Source: Rhodobiaceae bacterium UBA4490
GTDB taxonomy: Bacteria > Pseudomonadota > Alphaproteobacteria > Parvibaculales > Parvibaculaceae
NCBI GenBank assembly: GCA_002389665.1
Contig: DGNO01000001.1
Location: 273,564 to 337,563, forward strand
DNA length: 64,000 nt
Direction of reading: 5' to 3'
The notes under the pieces are model-generated. The model had not been told where the DNA came from. It saw nothing but the letters and a program-made list of their open reading frames with translations, and searched no databases. The position numbers and the translations under genes were made by a program. Numbering within the stretch: position 1 is the stretch's first letter; each line of letters begins with the position of its first letter. Shown piece by piece: positions 37,512 through 47,544 of this stretch.

Positions 37512-38255
37512 GTGAGTACGGACGGAAAGAAAGGCGACTTACGCTTCAAGCGCGTTCTTTTGAAAGTGTCCGGCGAGGCGCTGATGGGGCAGGCGCAATA
37601 CGGTATCGACGTGGAAACCGTGAACCGCATTGCCCGGGAAATCAAACAGGCTGTCGAGATCGGCGCCGAGGTTTGCCTTGTCATCGGCGGCGGCAACATC
37701 TTCCGCGGGCTCTCCGGCGCAGCGCAGGGCATGGAGCGGGCGAGCGCCGATTATATGGGCATGCTCGCCACCATCATGAATGCGCTGGCCATGCAGAACG
37801 CGCTTGAAGGGCTTGGTGTTTCCACCCGCGTGCAATCGGCTATTCCCATGATGTCGGTCTGCGAGCCTTACATCCGCCGCAAGGCCGTGCGGCATATGGA
37901 AAAGGGCCGGGTCGTGATTTTTGCCGCGGGCACCGGCAATCCCTTCTTCACCACCGATACGGCAGCCGCCTTGCGCGCCAGCGAAATGGGCTGCGACGCG
38001 CTGATGAAAGGCACGCAGGTCGATGGCATCTACACCGCCGATCCGAAAACCACGCCCGATGCCGAGCGCTACGAAGAGCTGACCTTCATGGACGTGCTGA
38101 CGCAGGATTTGAAGGTGATGGATGCCTCTGCCGTGGCGCTGGCGCGGGACAACAATATTCCCATCGTCGTTTTTTCCATTCACGAACCGGGCGGTTTCGT
38201 CAGTGTGCTGAACGGCACGGGGCGGTCCACCATTGTCAAAAGCAGCGCTGCTTAA
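37512..38255 (+). CDS. pyrH: Uridylate (UMP) kinase
   Basis: A 247-residue hexameric bacterial UMP kinase of the amino-acid-kinase fold that makes UDP. The GTG at 37512 ([26 protein letters not shown]) is chosen since AGAGG lies before it and the length matches the family; upstream in-frame codons give a low-complexity arginine-rich extension. Motifs: [18 protein letters not shown], the UMP site around [12 protein letters not shown], and the ATP region [13 protein letters not shown]. Confidence 0.95.
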   Translation: MSTDGKKGDLRFKRVLLKVSGEALMGQAQYGIDVETVNRIAREIKQAVEIGAEVCLVIGGGNIFRGLSGAAQGMERASADYMGMLATIMNALAMQNALEGLGVSTRVQSAIPMMSVCEPYIRRKAVRHMEKGRVVIFAAGTGNPFFTTDTAAALRASEMGCDALMKGTQVDGIYTADPKTTPDAERYEELTFMDVLTQDLKVMDASAVALARDNNIPIVVFSIHEPGGFVSVLNGTGRSTIVKSSAA

Positions 38256-38272
38256 GGCGCGCGTTTTAAGGC

Positions 38273-38295
38273 GGGGAAGCGGCAGCCGCTTCCCC
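38273..38295 (+). other. 10-bp hairpin in the pyrH-frr gap
   Basis: GGGGAAGCGG (38273-38282), loop CAG and CCGCTTCCCC (38286-38295): a perfect, very stable stem without a T tract, 25 bases before the frr start. Probably an mRNA stability or processing element. Confidence 0.55.
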
Positions 38296-38320
38296 CAATG
38301 AAAATACCGGAGAAAGAAAC

Positions 38321-38884
38321 ATGGCCGACCAGGAACTGGACTTTGCGGATATCGAACGCCGCATGAAAGGGGCCGTTGCATCGCTCAAAACGGAATTCGG
38401 GGGCCTGCGCACGGGCCGCGCCTCTGCCGGCCTGCTCGATCCGATCACGGTCGAAGCATACGGGCAGGTGACGCCGGTCAATCAGGTCGGCACCGTCACG
38501 GTGCCCGAGCCGCGCATGATCACCATTCAGATCTGGGACAAGAGCATGGTGGGCCCGGTGGAAAAGGCGATCCGCTCTTCCGGCCTCGGCCTCAACCCGG
38601 CAACGGACGGCCAGCTCATCCGCATTCCCATTCCCGAGCTCAACGAGGAGCGCCGCGCGGAACTGACCAAGGTCGCCGCGAAATATGCCGAACAGGCCCG
38701 CGTTGCCGTGCGCAATGTGCGCCGCGACGGCATGGATGAGTTGAAGCGGTTGGAGAAGGACGGTTCAATCAGCAAGGACGAACACAAATCCTCTTCCGAC
38801 CGGGTGCAGAAAATGACCGATAAATATATCGGCGAAGTCGATGCCGCCCTGGCCGCCAAGGAAGCGGAAATCATGCAGGTTTGA
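38321..38884 (+). CDS. frr: Ribosome recycling factor
   Basis: A 187-residue two-domain factor that splits post-termination ribosomes together with EF-G. The sequence is typical throughout: [17 protein letters not shown] near residue 26, then [16 protein letters not shown] and [16 protein letters not shown], with the C-terminal helix bundle ([13 protein letters not shown]). GGAGAAAG precedes the ATG. It is flanked on both sides by strong 10-bp hairpins. Confidence 0.97.
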   Translation: MADQELDFADIERRMKGAVASLKTEFGGLRTGRASAGLLDPITVEAYGQVTPVNQVGTVTVPEPRMITIQIWDKSMVGPVEKAIRSSGLGLNPATDGQLIRIPIPELNEERRAELTKVAAKYAEQARVAVRNVRRDGMDELKRLEKDGSISKDEHKSSSDRVQKMTDKYIGEVDAALAAKEAEIMQV

Positions 38885-38887
38885 TGG

Positions 38888-38912
38888 GCATGCGGGGCAC
38901 GCCCCCGCATGC
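38888..38912 (+). other. 10-bp hairpin in the frr-uppS gap
   Basis: GCATGCGGGG (38888-38897), loop CACGC and CCCCGCATGC (38903-38912): a perfect stem starting three bases after the frr stop codon. Only TT follows, so it is not a classical terminator. Confidence 0.5.
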
Positions 38913-38943
38913 TTGCCAAGCCGAAGCGGGATGAACGAGCTTG

Positions 38944-39678
38944 ATGCTGGACGCCAACCATAGCCAAGACAGCGCGCATGCCCCCGCGCCGCGTCATGTC
39001 GCCATCATCATGGATGGCAATGGCAGGTGGGCGGCGAAGCGGCATCTGCCGCGCAAGCTCGGTCATAAGGCAGGCGTGGAAGCGGTGCGCAAGATCGTGC
39101 GCGATGCCGGCGAGCTTGGGGTGGAATATCTGACGCTTTACGGGTTTTCCTCGGAAAACTGGAAACGCCCGCCCGAAGAAGTCGGCGATCTGATGGAACT
39201 CCTGCGCTATTTCATCCGCAAGGACCTCGCCGAACTGCATCAGAACGGCGTCAATATCCGCATCATCGGCGACCGCGAAGGGCTTGAGCCCGACATCCTG
39301 AAAATGATCGATGAGGCGCAGGAACTGACTGCCGGTAATTCCCGCCTGAAACTGATCATTGCCTTTAATTATGGCGGCCAGAGCGAGATCACGAATGCCG
39401 TGCGCCGCCTCGCCGAAAAAGCCAAACGCGGCGACCTCGACCCGGCGGACATCACGCCGGAGACGGTGGAAGCCCATCTCGATACGGCAGGCGTGCCGAG
39501 CCCCGATCTCGTCATCCGGACGAGCGGTGAGAAACGCCTTTCCAACTTCCTGATCTGGCAAAGCGCCTATGCCGAACTGGTCTTTACCGACGTGTTCTGG
39601 CCGGATTTCAGCCGGAAGGATCTGGAGGCCGCATTCCGGGAATATCAAAGCCGGGAGCGCCGATTTGGCGGACGATAA
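38944..39678 (+). CDS. uppS: Undecaprenyl diphosphate synthase (isoprenyl transferase)
   Basis: A 244-residue cis-prenyltransferase that makes the C55 carrier lipid for peptidoglycan and O-antigen. The substrate motif [12 protein letters not shown] is at about 21-32, with [11 protein letters not shown], and the C-terminal [16 protein letters not shown] and [13 protein letters not shown] 38944 is used; a TTG one codon earlier is also in frame. It overlaps cdsA by 14 bases. Confidence 0.96.
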   Translation: MLDANHSQDSAHAPAPRHVAIIMDGNGRWAAKRHLPRKLGHKAGVEAVRKIVRDAGELGVEYLTLYGFSSENWKRPPEEVGDLMELLRYFIRKDLAELHQNGVNIRIIGDREGLEPDILKMIDEAQELTAGNSRLKLIIAFNYGGQSEITNAVRRLAEKAKRGDLDPADITPETVEAHLDTAGVPSPDLVIRTSGEKRLSNFLIWQSAYAELVFTDVFWPDFSRKDLEAAFREYQSRERRFGGR

Positions 39679-40504
39679 ACCAGGCCAATCCAGCGAGTTG
39701 ACCCGCCGTGTGCTGTCCGCCGCGGTGCTCATCCCCGCCGTGCTGCTGCTGCTTTGGCTGGGCGGCTGGCCGTTTTTGGCGCTGCTGGCGCTTGCCGCCG
39801 TCATTCTTGCGCGGGAATGGGCCGGGCTGATGCGGGCCGGTGATGACATGGGTTTGATCGCCGGGCTTTCTCTTGCCGGGATCGGCGGGCTTGCCGTGCT
39901 CGGGGCGGCGGGCGGGCTGGCAGCGCTCTTTACGTTGAGCGCGCTCGCTTTTCTTGCGGCCGCTGTTCAGGCGGCACGGGCAAGACCGCTCACCCCCGTG
40001 CTTGCCGCCTATCCCTATCTTCTCTTGCCACTTCTGGCGCTGGCCTGGCTGAGAGCCGCGCCCGATTACGGGCTGCTTCTCGTGCTTTGGCTGGTGCTGG
40101 CTGTCTGGGCGACGGATACCGGCGCTTATGCCGCCGGGCGCGGGATCGGCGGGCCGAAGCTTGCGCCCCGCTTTTCGCCCAATAAAACTTGGGCCGGGCT
40201 CCTGGGCGGCATGGCGGGCGCCGCCTTGGTGGGGCTTGGCATGGGGGCCCATCTCGGCCAGGGGCATTTGCCGCTCATGTTTTTGAGCGCCGCTCTTGCT
40301 GCCATTGCCCAGGCGGGCGACATCACCGAATCCGCACTGAAACGGCGGGCGGGAGTAAAAGATTCCGGCACGCTGATCCCCGGTCATGGCGGGTTGCTCG
40401 ACCGGGTGGACGGGCTGATTTTTGCCTGTGCCGCACTTGCTCTCCTTGCCATCCTGTTCCAGCTTCAGGGCATGCCCGTATCGAGGACGATTTTATGGCC
40501 CTAG
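39665..40504 (+). CDS. cdsA: Phosphatidate cytidylyltransferase
   Basis: A 279-residue inner-membrane enzyme with about eight spans that makes CDP-diacylglycerol from phosphatidate and CTP. The C-terminal CdsA signature [18 protein letters not shown] is intact, as is the earlier [25 protein letters not shown] region. The start is probably TTG 39665, with GGGAG 9 bases upstream. No ATG or GTG fits unless the protein is extended 32 residues into uppS. It overlaps uppS by 14 bases and dxr by 10 bases. Confidence 0.92.
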   Translation: MADDKPGQSSELTRRVLSAAVLIPAVLLLLWLGGWPFLALLALAAVILAREWAGLMRAGDDMGLIAGLSLAGIGGLAVLGAAGGLAALFTLSALAFLAAAVQAARARPLTPVLAAYPYLLLPLLALAWLRAAPDYGLLLVLWLVLAVWATDTGAYAAGRGIGGPKLAPRFSPNKTWAGLLGGMAGAALVGLGMGAHLGQGHLPLMFLSAALAAIAQAGDITESALKRRAGVKDSGTLIPGHGGLLDRVDGLIFACAALALLAILFQLQGMPVSRTILWP

Positions 40505-41697
40505 AGGTTCCCGTGCCTGCAGCAGAAGCCGCGCCGCGCCGCATTTCGGTGCTGGGCGCCACGGGCTCGGTCGGCTGCAGCACGCTCGATCTCATTGAGC
40601 GGGACCGCGCGGCTTATGAGATTGTCGCGCTGACGGCCCATGCCAAGGTCGATGCGCTGATCGAGCAGGCGCTGCGCCTGCGCCCGGAAGTGGCCGTCAT
40701 TGCCCGTGAAGACCTTTATGAGCCCTTGCGCGAAGGGCTTGCCGGTACTGGCATCGAGGCGGCGGCAGGTGAAGCGGCTTTGATCGAAGCGGCAAGCCGC
40801 CCGGCGGACTGGGTGATGGCAGCCATTGTCGGGGCAGCGGGGCTCCATCCGACGCTTGCCGCGGTCGAACAAGGCGCGCATGTGGCTCTCGCCAACAAAG
40901 AATGCCTAGTCTGCGCTGGAGATTTCTTTCTTCAGGCTGTCGCGCGCAGCGGCGCGACGCTTCTACCGGTCGATAGCGAACACAATGCGATCTTCCAAGT
41001 GCTGGAGGCAGACGCGCTCGACCGGGTGGACAAGATCGTGCTCACCGCCTCGGGCGGGCCTTTCCGCACCGCGAGCCTTGAGGAAATGCGCCGGGCAACG
41101 CCCGCCCAGGCCGTCGCTCATCCGCAATGGGACATGGGCGCGAAAATCTCCGTGGATTCGGCCACGATGATGAACAAGGGGTTGGAGCTGATCGAGGCGC
41201 ATCACCTGTTTCCGGTGGGCGAAGCGCGGATCGATATTCTCGTCCATCCCCAATCCATCATCCATTCGATGGTGGCCTATGCGGACGGCTCGGTGCTGGC
41301 GCAGCTCGGCACGCCCGATATGCGCATCCCCATTGCCAACACGCTTGCCTGGCCCGCCCGGATGCAGACGCCGGCTGCCCGTCTCGACCTCGCACAAATT
41401 GGTAAACTCACCTTCGAAGCCCCTGATTTAAAAAGATTTCCGGCGCTGACACTGGCCCGGAACGCCTTGCAAAGCGGCGGCGCCGCGCCTACTATCCTCA
41501 ACGCTGCAAACGAGGTCGCTGTGGCGGCGTTTTTGGCGGGAAAGCTGGGCTTTTTGGATATCGTTCAGCTCGTCGAGCGTCTCATGGACGAGCTTGCCGG
41601 GGGGGTAGCGGCGCCGGATACACTGGAAGGTGTGATGGAAATCGACCGTTTCGTTAGGCAAAAAGCCGCGGAACGGGTGCAAAAATGCGCGGTCTGA
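40495..41697 (+). CDS. dxr: 1-deoxy-D-xylulose 5-phosphate reductoisomerase
   Basis: A 400-residue NADPH-dependent enzyme and the committed step of the DOXP isoprenoid pathway, which feeds UppS. Motifs: ISVLGATGSVGCSTLDL (NADPH loop, about 16-32), NKECLVCAGDFF, PVDSEHNAIFQ (metal Asp and Glu), DMGAKISVDSATMMNKGLELIEA and HPQSIIHSMVAYADGS (catalytic loop region). ATG 40495 gives the family start and overlaps cdsA by 10 bases. Confidence 0.96.
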   Translation: MALEVPVPAAEAAPRRISVLGATGSVGCSTLDLIERDRAAYEIVALTAHAKVDALIEQALRLRPEVAVIAREDLYEPLREGLAGTGIEAAAGEAALIEAASRPADWVMAAIVGAAGLHPTLAAVEQGAHVALANKECLVCAGDFFLQAVARSGATLLPVDSEHNAIFQVLEADALDRVDKIVLTASGGPFRTASLEEMRRATPAQAVAHPQWDMGAKISVDSATMMNKGLELIEAHHLFPVGEARIDILVHPQSIIHSMVAYADGSVLAQLGTPDMRIPIANTLAWPARMQTPAARLDLAQIGKLTFEAPDLKRFPALTLARNALQSGGAAPTILNAANEVAVAAFLAGKLGFLDIVQLVERLMDELAGGVAAPDTLEGVMEIDRFVRQKAAERVQKCAV

Positions 41698-41722
41698 CTT
41701 AGGCTAAGGCGCTTTTGCGGGA

Positions 41723-41781
41723 TTCGGCCGCCTGGCCGAAACAAGAAAGTAATGTCCGGCCGCTATGGGTTAAGGCCGGAC
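41723..41781 (+). other. Two consecutive hairpins between dxr and rseP
   Basis: TTCGGCC/GGCCGAA with loop GCCT (41723-41740) and GTCCGGCC/GGCCGGAC with a 12-base loop (41754-41781). Neither has a T tract. They lie in the 104-base gap just before the rseP ribosome binding site (GGGAGG). Confidence 0.45.
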
Positions 41782-41801
41782 AAGGGAGGACCGGAGAGTA
41801 A

Positions 41802-42971
41802 ATGGAATTGCTGGCAAGCATCGGGGGGGCAAGCGGGTCCTTCCTGTCATATGTGGTCCCCTTTCTTTTCGTGCTCACGCTCGTGGTTTTCTTCCACGAG
41901 CTTGGACACTTCCTTGTCGGGCGCTGGTGCGGCGTCACCGTTGAAACCTTCTCCATCGGTTTCGGGCGCGAGCTTGTCGGTTGGACCGACAAGAAGGGCA
42001 CGCGCTGGAAGATCGGCTGGCTGCCGCTCGGCGGCTATGTAAAGTTTCTGGGCGATTCAAGCGCGGCGAGCACGCCGGACCGCGAGAGCATGAATAAGCT
42101 CGACGAGGCGGCCCGCGCCAACACGCTGCATGCCAAAACCGTGGGCCAGCGCGCCGCTGTGGTCGCTGCCGGTCCCTTTGCCAATTTCCTTCTTTCCATC
42201 GTGCTCTTCGCCGGCATCTTCATGATTGTCGGCCAGACGATCACGGCGGCCCGTGTCGATGAGGTCAAACCCGACAGCGCGGCGCTGGAAGCCGGGTTTC
42301 AGACCGGCGATATCATCCGCTCGATCGACGGCCAGAAGATCGAAGGCTTCAACGACATGCAGCGCATCGTGGCAATGAGCGCCGGTGTGCCGCTTTCCGT
42401 TACCGTTGAGCGGGGCGGGGAGATGCTGACCCTGACCGCGACGCCGCGCGCCACCGAGATCACCGACCGCTTTGGCAACGAACAGAAGATCGGTATTCTC
42501 GGCATTGGCCGGAACATCGAAAAAGACGAGGTCGAGCATGTGCGCTACGGCCCCGTGACCGCGCTTTGGAAAGGCGTGGAGGAAACCTGGTTCGTGGTTG
42601 CCCGCACGGGTGAATATCTCGGCGGCATGGTGATGGGCCAGCAGGACACGAGCCAGCTCGGCGGGCCGCTGCGCATTGCGCAGGTTTCGGGCCAGGTCGC
42701 AACGATCGGTTTCGATGCGCTGATCAATCTTGCGGCCATTCTGTCGGTAAGCATCGGCCTGTTGAACTTGCTTCCCATTCCCATGCTGGATGGCGGGCAT
42801 CTTCTTTTCTACGCTGTTGAGGCCGTCCGCGGGCGGCCTTTGGGGGAACAGGCGCAGGAAATCGGCTTTCGCATCGGCCTTGCCTTTGTGATGATGCTGA
42901 TGGTTTTTGCGACCTGGAACGATCTCGTAAATCTGCGGGTCGTCGAATTTTTCAGCAATTTGCTAAGTTGA
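41802..42971 (+). CDS. rseP: Site-2 intramembrane zinc protease RseP/MmpA
   Basis: A 389-residue S2P-family metalloprotease that cuts membrane-bound anti-sigma factors and signal-peptide remnants. The active site HELGH (His32, Glu33, His36) is in the first span. A single PDZ domain follows at about residues 125-205 (VDEVKPDSAALEAGFQTGDIIRSIDG), then the third-zinc-ligand motif PMLDGGHLLFY at about 326-336 in the last membrane core. In Caulobacter the orthologue MmpA releases PodJ. It is located directly before bamA, as usual. Confidence 0.95.
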   Translation: MELLASIGGASGSFLSYVVPFLFVLTLVVFFHELGHFLVGRWCGVTVETFSIGFGRELVGWTDKKGTRWKIGWLPLGGYVKFLGDSSAASTPDRESMNKLDEAARANTLHAKTVGQRAAVVAAGPFANFLLSIVLFAGIFMIVGQTITAARVDEVKPDSAALEAGFQTGDIIRSIDGQKIEGFNDMQRIVAMSAGVPLSVTVERGGEMLTLTATPRATEITDRFGNEQKIGILGIGRNIEKDEVEHVRYGPVTALWKGVEETWFVVARTGEYLGGMVMGQQDTSQLGGPLRIAQVSGQVATIGFDALINLAAILSVSIGLLNLLPIPMLDGGHLLFYAVEAVRGRPLGEQAQEIGFRIGLAFVMMLMVFATWNDLVNLRVVEFFSNLLS

Positions 42972-42993
42972 TCGAGGGGACGGGGAACTGCAT

Positions 42994-45315
42994 ATGAGAG
43001 TGTTGCGCCAGAAGGCTGCCCGTTGGGGCCGGGCCCTTTCTCTTGCGATTTGCGCATTCGTAGCCGTCGCCTATGCCGCTGCGCCGGCTTTTGCAGAACA
43101 GGTGATCGAGCGGATCCGTGTGGAAGGCAATCAGCGTATCGAGGCGAGCACGGTGCGCTCTTACATGCCTTTCAAGGAAGGCAGCGAATATGACGTTGCC
43201 GCGGTCGACAGCTCGGTTAAGACGCTCTTTGCCACCGGCCTTTTCGCCGACGTGGTGATCCGCCGCGACGGCAATTCGCTCGTCGTGACGGTGACGGAAA
43301 ACCCGATCATCAACCGCGTCGCCTTTGAAGGGAACAACGCGGTCAAGGACGAAGACCTCAACAACGAAGTCCAGCTCAAGCCGCGCACGATCTATACGCG
43401 CGCGAAAGTGCAGGGCGATGTGCAGCGCATTGTGGACCTGCTGCGCCGCTCGGGCCGTTTCTCCGCCCGGGTCGAGCCTAAAGTCATTCAGCTGCCGCAA
43501 AACCGTATTGATCTCGTCTTTGAAATCGACGAAGGCCCGGTGACGGGGATCGGCGCCATCAATTTCATCGGCAACGAGGCGTTCTCGGACGGCAAGCTGC
43601 GCGAAGTGATTTCGACATCCGAATCCGCCTGGTGGAAATTCCTTTCGAGTTCGGATTCCTACGACCCCGACCGCCTGACCTTCGACCGGGAATTGCTGCG
43701 CCGGCATTATCTCTCCGAAGGCTATGCCGACTTCCGCGTGATTTCGGCGGTTGCTGATCTTGCCCGCGACGGCTCTGAATTCTTCATCACCTTCACGGTG
43801 GAAGAGGGCGAGCAATATCAGTTCGGCCCGTCCACGGTGACGACCGAGCTTGAAAAGCTCGACCAGGAGCGTCTTGAATCGCTGGTGCTCACGGAAGAGG
43901 GAGACACCTATGACGCCGGCCTCATCGATGAAAGCGTCGATGCGCTGACTTTCGCTGCAGGCTCGGAAGGCTATGCCTTTGCCGAAGTGCGCCCGCGCGT
44001 GCGCCGTGACAAGGAAAATCTCATCGCCAATGTGGAATATGAGATTACCGAAGGTCCGCGCGTTTATGTGGAACGCATCAACATCAACGGCAACGTGCGC
44101 ACGCTCGACAAGGTGGTGCGCCGCGAAATGCGCATGGCCGAAGGCGACGCCTTCAACCGCGTTCTGCTCGACAAGTCGGAAAAATCGATCCGCGCGCTTG
44201 GTTTCTTCTCCAGCGTAGATGTGGTGGAAGAGCCCGGCTCTGCGGAAGACAAGACCGTCATCAACGTCAATGTCGAAGAGCAATCGACCGGCGAGCTCTC
44301 GCTCGGCTTCGGCTTCTCCTCCGTTGATAATGCGGTTGCCGACATTGCGCTTTCCGAGCGCAACTTTATGGGCCGCGGCCAGTTCCTGCGTCTGCGTCTC
44401 TCGCTTTCGGGCACGCGCTCGTCCGTCGATCTGCGCTTCACGGAGCCTTATTTCCTCGACCGTAACCTTGTCGCCGGTATCGATATTTTCGGCACGGAGA
44501 CGGACCTTCGCGATGAAGCCTCCTTCGACAGCCGTGTAACCGGTTTCGGCTTCCGCTTCGGTTTCCCGACTTCGGAGAACGGTTCCATCACCACGCGCTA
44601 CGCGCTGCGCCGCGAGGAAATTCGCAACGTGCGCACGGTGAACATCAATGGCATTGCCGTACCACTCGTGGATCCGCGCTCCGACATCAAGTCATTGGTC
44701 GGTTACAATTATTACCTCGACCGTCGGGACGATCCAGTGGAGCCGACGGCCGGTTGGGATTTCAATATCGACCAGGAATATGCCGGTGTCGGCGGCTCGG
44801 TGACTTATCTGCGCAATGAAATTCTGGCCCGTGCCTATATTCCTTTCTCCAAGGAATTCCTCGGCAGCTTGCGCTTTAATGGCGGCTATATCGACGGGCT
44901 CGGCGATGACGTGATCATCAACGACCGCTTCTTCATCGGTGGCTCGGAGTTCCGCGGCTTTGAACGCGCCGGCGTCGGCCCGCGCGATACCGTGACGGGG
45001 GACTCGCTCGGCGCCCAGGCCTATGCCATCGGTACCGCGCAGCTGACCTTCCCGAACTTCCTGCCCGAGGCGCTCGATATCGACACCAGCCTCTTTACGG
45101 ATGTGGGCACGGTCGGCCTCGTCGACCAGGAAGCGCTTTATCTTGCGCAAGGCCGGCGCCCGGAAGACGAGCTTGCTCTGCGTGCAACGGCAGGCCTCAG
45201 TGTTTACTGGCAATCGCCGTTCGGGCCGGTCCGTATCGACCTTTCGCAGGTGCTGCAATCGGAATCCTATGACCGCGAAGAAGTCTTCCGGTTCAGCGCC
45301 GGTACGCGTTTTTAA
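42994..45315 (+). CDS. bamA: Outer-membrane protein assembly factor BamA
   Basis: A 773-residue Omp85 protein that inserts beta-barrels into the outer membrane. A signal peptide (SLAICAFVAVAYAAAPAFA, cut near residue 30) is followed by five POTRA domains (about 33-430; for example VIERIRVEGNQRIEASTVRSY is cut short as VIERIRVEGNQR). A 16-strand barrel completes it, with the lid-lock motif region FFIGGSEFRGFERAGVGPRD and the C-terminal strand ending in RFSAGTRF with terminal Phe. It is followed by the Skp-like chaperone gene ompH. Confidence 0.96.
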   Translation: MRVLRQKAARWGRALSLAICAFVAVAYAAAPAFAEQVIERIRVEGNQRIEASTVRSYMPFKEGSEYDVAAVDSSVKTLFATGLFADVVIRRDGNSLVVTVTENPIINRVAFEGNNAVKDEDLNNEVQLKPRTIYTRAKVQGDVQRIVDLLRRSGRFSARVEPKVIQLPQNRIDLVFEIDEGPVTGIGAINFIGNEAFSDGKLREVISTSESAWWKFLSSSDSYDPDRLTFDRELLRRHYLSEGYADFRVISAVADLARDGSEFFITFTVEEGEQYQFGPSTVTTELEKLDQERLESLVLTEEGDTYDAGLIDESVDALTFAAGSEGYAFAEVRPRVRRDKENLIANVEYEITEGPRVYVERININGNVRTLDKVVRREMRMAEGDAFNRVLLDKSEKSIRALGFFSSVDVVEEPGSAEDKTVINVNVEEQSTGELSLGFGFSSVDNAVADIALSERNFMGRGQFLRLRLSLSGTRSSVDLRFTEPYFLDRNLVAGIDIFGTETDLRDEASFDSRVTGFGFRFGFPTSENGSITTRYALRREEIRNVRTVNINGIAVPLVDPRSDIKSLVGYNYYLDRRDDPVEPTAGWDFNIDQEYAGVGGSVTYLRNEILARAYIPFSKEFLGSLRFNGGYIDGLGDDVIINDRFFIGGSEFRGFERAGVGPRDTVTGDSLGAQAYAIGTAQLTFPNFLPEALDIDTSLFTDVGTVGLVDQEALYLAQGRRPEDELALRATAGLSVYWQSPFGPVRIDLSQVLQSESYDREEVFRFSAGTRF

Positions 45316-45340
45316 AAGTTAGGGTGGGGAGTTAAAGATA

Positions 45341-45922
45341 ATGAAAAAGATCAATCGTCTGTTGGCATCGCTTGTTTTGGGTGTGGCTATGCTCGGTGCG
45401 TCCGTTCCGCAGGCGCTCGCCGCCAAAGAGCCTGCCGTTATTTTGATCGTCAATTTCCAGTCGCTGTTTACCGAATCCAAAGTCGGTCAGGACGTGAATG
45501 CTCAGGTGCAGGCGCAAGCGAAGACGATCGAAGAAAACAGCTCCAAGCAGCTTGAAGGCTTTATCGCCGAGGCGCGCAAATTGGCGGAACAGAAAGACGT
45601 GCTCGGCGTTGAAACTTATAAGGAACGCATCGCCGCGCTCCAGAAGCGCCAGCAGGAAGCACAGGCAGACGCCAACAAAAAACTGCAGGCTTTGCAGGTC
45701 GGTCAGGCCCGCGCGCAGGCTGAAATCGAAGCCGTGCTGAAGCCGATCTTCGCGGAAGTCATGAACCGTCATGGCGGCACGGTCATGCTCGACCAGTCCT
45801 CGGTGCTTGCCGGCGGCGTCGATCTCAACGTGACGGCCGAGATCATGCAGGTGTTGAACGAGCGTCTGCCGAAACTGAAAGTGACGCCGGTCGATCCCGC
45901 AGAACTTCAAAAACAGCGCTAA
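45341..45922 (+). CDS. ompH: OmpH/Skp-family periplasmic chaperone
   Basis: A 193-residue protein with a clear signal peptide (MKKINRLLASLVLGVAMLG...ALA, cut near residue 27). A short beta segment (PAVILIVNFQSLFTESKVGQ) is followed by long Gln/Ala/Lys-rich helices (about 60-135) that form the tentacles of Skp trimers, which hold unfolded outer-membrane proteins for BamA. The C-terminal beta part contains VLAGGVDLNVTAEIMQVLNE. It is located between bamA and lpxD, the normal position. Confidence 0.92.
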   Translation: MKKINRLLASLVLGVAMLGASVPQALAAKEPAVILIVNFQSLFTESKVGQDVNAQVQAQAKTIEENSSKQLEGFIAEARKLAEQKDVLGVETYKERIAALQKRQQEAQADANKKLQALQVGQARAQAEIEAVLKPIFAEVMNRHGGTVMLDQSSVLAGGVDLNVTAEIMQVLNERLPKLKVTPVDPAELQKQR

Positions 45923-45953
45923 CGGCTAGGCCGCCGCGCAAACCGGAATAATC

Positions 45954-46988
45954 ATGGCGGATACACGTTTCTTCGACAGGTCTGGGCCGTTCACGCTGGC
46001 TGAGCTGGCGGCCCGGATTAAAGCCGATCTTGCCGATCCGGCGCATGGCGACAGACCTGTTTATGATGTGGCGCCACTCGACCGGGCGGGGCCCGCGGAT
46101 CTGACCTTCCTGGACAACCCGAAATATGTCGACGCCTTCCGCGCGACGAAAGCGGGCGCGGCGGTTCTCTCGCCTAAGCATCGGGACAAAGCGCCGGACG
46201 GGATGGCGCTTTTGCTCAGCAACGATCCTTACCGGGCTTATGCGCTGGCCGCGCAGGCCTTCTATCCGGGCAGCGGCGGCAGCGCGCATTTCGGTGAAAG
46301 CGAAATTCAAGGCACGGTACATGCCAGTGCTAAGCTCGGTGAGGGCGTGATTGTCGAACCGGGCGCCGTCATAGGTGAGCACGCGGAAATCGGTGCGGGC
46401 ACTATTATCGGCGCCAACGCTGTCGTCAGCCGGGGCTGCACCATCGGGCGCTACAGTTATATCGGCCCCAATGCCACGGTCTCCCATGCGATGATCGGCG
46501 ATAAGGTGATCATTCATCCAGGCGTGCAGATCGGTCAGGACGGGTTCGGCTTTGCCATGGGCTTGCCGCATCATGAAAAAGTGCCGCAGCTCGGGCGCGT
46601 CATCATTCAGGACAATGTGGAAATCGGCGCGAACTCCACCATCGACCGGGGCGCAGGCCCCGACACGGTAATTGGCGAAGGCACGAAGATTGATAATCTC
46701 GTGCAAATCGGGCACAACGTGTCGGTTGGCCGGGGATGCATCATCGTCTCCCAGACGGGGATTTCCGGCAGCACGGTTCTCGAGGATTTCGTGGTTTTGG
46801 CGGCGCGTGTCGGCGTGACGGGGCATTTGACCATCGGTATGGGCGCCCAGATTGCCGCCCGCAGCTCGGTGATCCACAATGTACCGGCAGGCGAACAATG
46901 GGGCGGGACGCCTGCCAAACCGGTCAGCCAGTGGCGCCGTGAAATCGTCGCCGTTCAGAAACTGGGCCGGCCGAAAAAAAAAACCTGA
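45954..46988 (+). CDS. lpxD: UDP-3-O-(3-hydroxyacyl)glucosamine N-acyltransferase
   Basis: A 344-residue left-handed beta-helix enzyme that adds the second hydroxyacyl chain in lipid A synthesis. The N-terminal uridine-binding domain (to about 100, with [13 protein letters not shown]) is followed by hexapeptide repeats. The catalytic His region is [20 protein letters not shown] with [16 protein letters not shown] after it. The last codons read PKKKT from a run of ten A residues; the -1 frame from there is open into fabZ. Confidence 0.95.
   Translation: MADTRFFDRSGPFTLAELAARIKADLADPAHGDRPVYDVAPLDRAGPADLTFLDNPKYVDAFRATKAGAAVLSPKHRDKAPDGMALLLSNDPYRAYALAAQAFYPGSGGSAHFGESEIQGTVHASAKLGEGVIVEPGAVIGEHAEIGAGTIIGANAVVSRGCTIGRYSYIGPNATVSHAMIGDKVIIHPGVQIGQDGFGFAMGLPHHEKVPQLGRVIIQDNVEIGANSTIDRGAGPDTVIGEGTKIDNLVQIGHNVSVGRGCIIVSQTGISGSTVLEDFVVLAARVGVTGHLTIGMGAQIAARSSVIHNVPAGEQWGGTPAKPVSQWRREIVAVQKLGRPKKKT
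46974..46983 (+). other. A10 homopolymer, possible slippage or frameshift site at the end of lpxD
   Basis: Ten A residues end three bases before the lpxD stop TGA (46986-46988). Reading on in the -1 frame gives 23 sense codons and then runs in phase through the fabZ ATG at 47051. Either a -1 ribosomal shift or insertion of one A by RNA polymerase would therefore make an LpxD-FabZ fusion. Confidence 0.5.
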
Positions 46989-47050
46989 GAACGCAGCCGG
47001 GATGCGCTAGCGCGCAGAAGAAACCCGGCCCTAGAAGTCGAGACGAGAGC

Positions 47051-47542
47051 ATGACTGACACATCCGATGCGGCAAATCCGGAAGCAACGCAAGAGCTGGA
47101 GACGGCCGATATAAAGCGGATCATGGAGCTGCTGCCGCACCGTTACCCCATGTTGCTGATCGACCGGATCGTCGATATGAAGGGGTCGGAATCGGCCATC
47201 GGCATCAAGAACGTCACGATCAACGACAATTTTTTTCAGGGGCACTTCCCTGATTTTCCCGTCATGCCGGGTGTCTTGATCGTCGAAGCCATGGCGCAAA
47301 CCGCCGGCGCGCTGGTCGTCAATGCCGCCAAATCGGGCTCCAAGCACAAGGTCGTCTATTTCATGACGATCGACAAGGCACGCTTCCGCAGGCCTGTGGT
47401 GCCTGGTGACCGGCTGGAAGTACATGTGCGCAAGATGCAAAATCGCGGCTCGGTCTGGAAATTCCACGGCGATGCCAAGGTAGACGGCAAAGTGGTTGCC
47501 GAGGCCGATTACAGTGCCATGATCGTGGAACCGGAAGAGTAA
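47051..47542 (+). CDS. fabZ: 3-hydroxyacyl-[acyl-carrier-protein] dehydratase FabZ
   Basis: A 163-residue hot-dog-fold dehydratase of fatty acid elongation that competes with LpxA and LpxD for hydroxyacyl-ACP. The active-site stretch [20 protein letters not shown] contains the catalytic His and Glu (about 74 and 88). [14 protein letters not shown] near residue 30 is also typical. A Thr/Glu-rich N-terminal leader of about 20 residues precedes the domain. It is followed after two bases by lpxA. Confidence 0.96.
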   Translation: MTDTSDAANPEATQELETADIKRIMELLPHRYPMLLIDRIVDMKGSESAIGIKNVTINDNFFQGHFPDFPVMPGVLIVEAMAQTAGALVVNAAKSGSKHKVVYFMTIDKARFRRPVVPGDRLEVHVRKMQNRGSVWKFHGDAKVDGKVVAEADYSAMIVEPEE

Positions 47543-47544
47543 TT

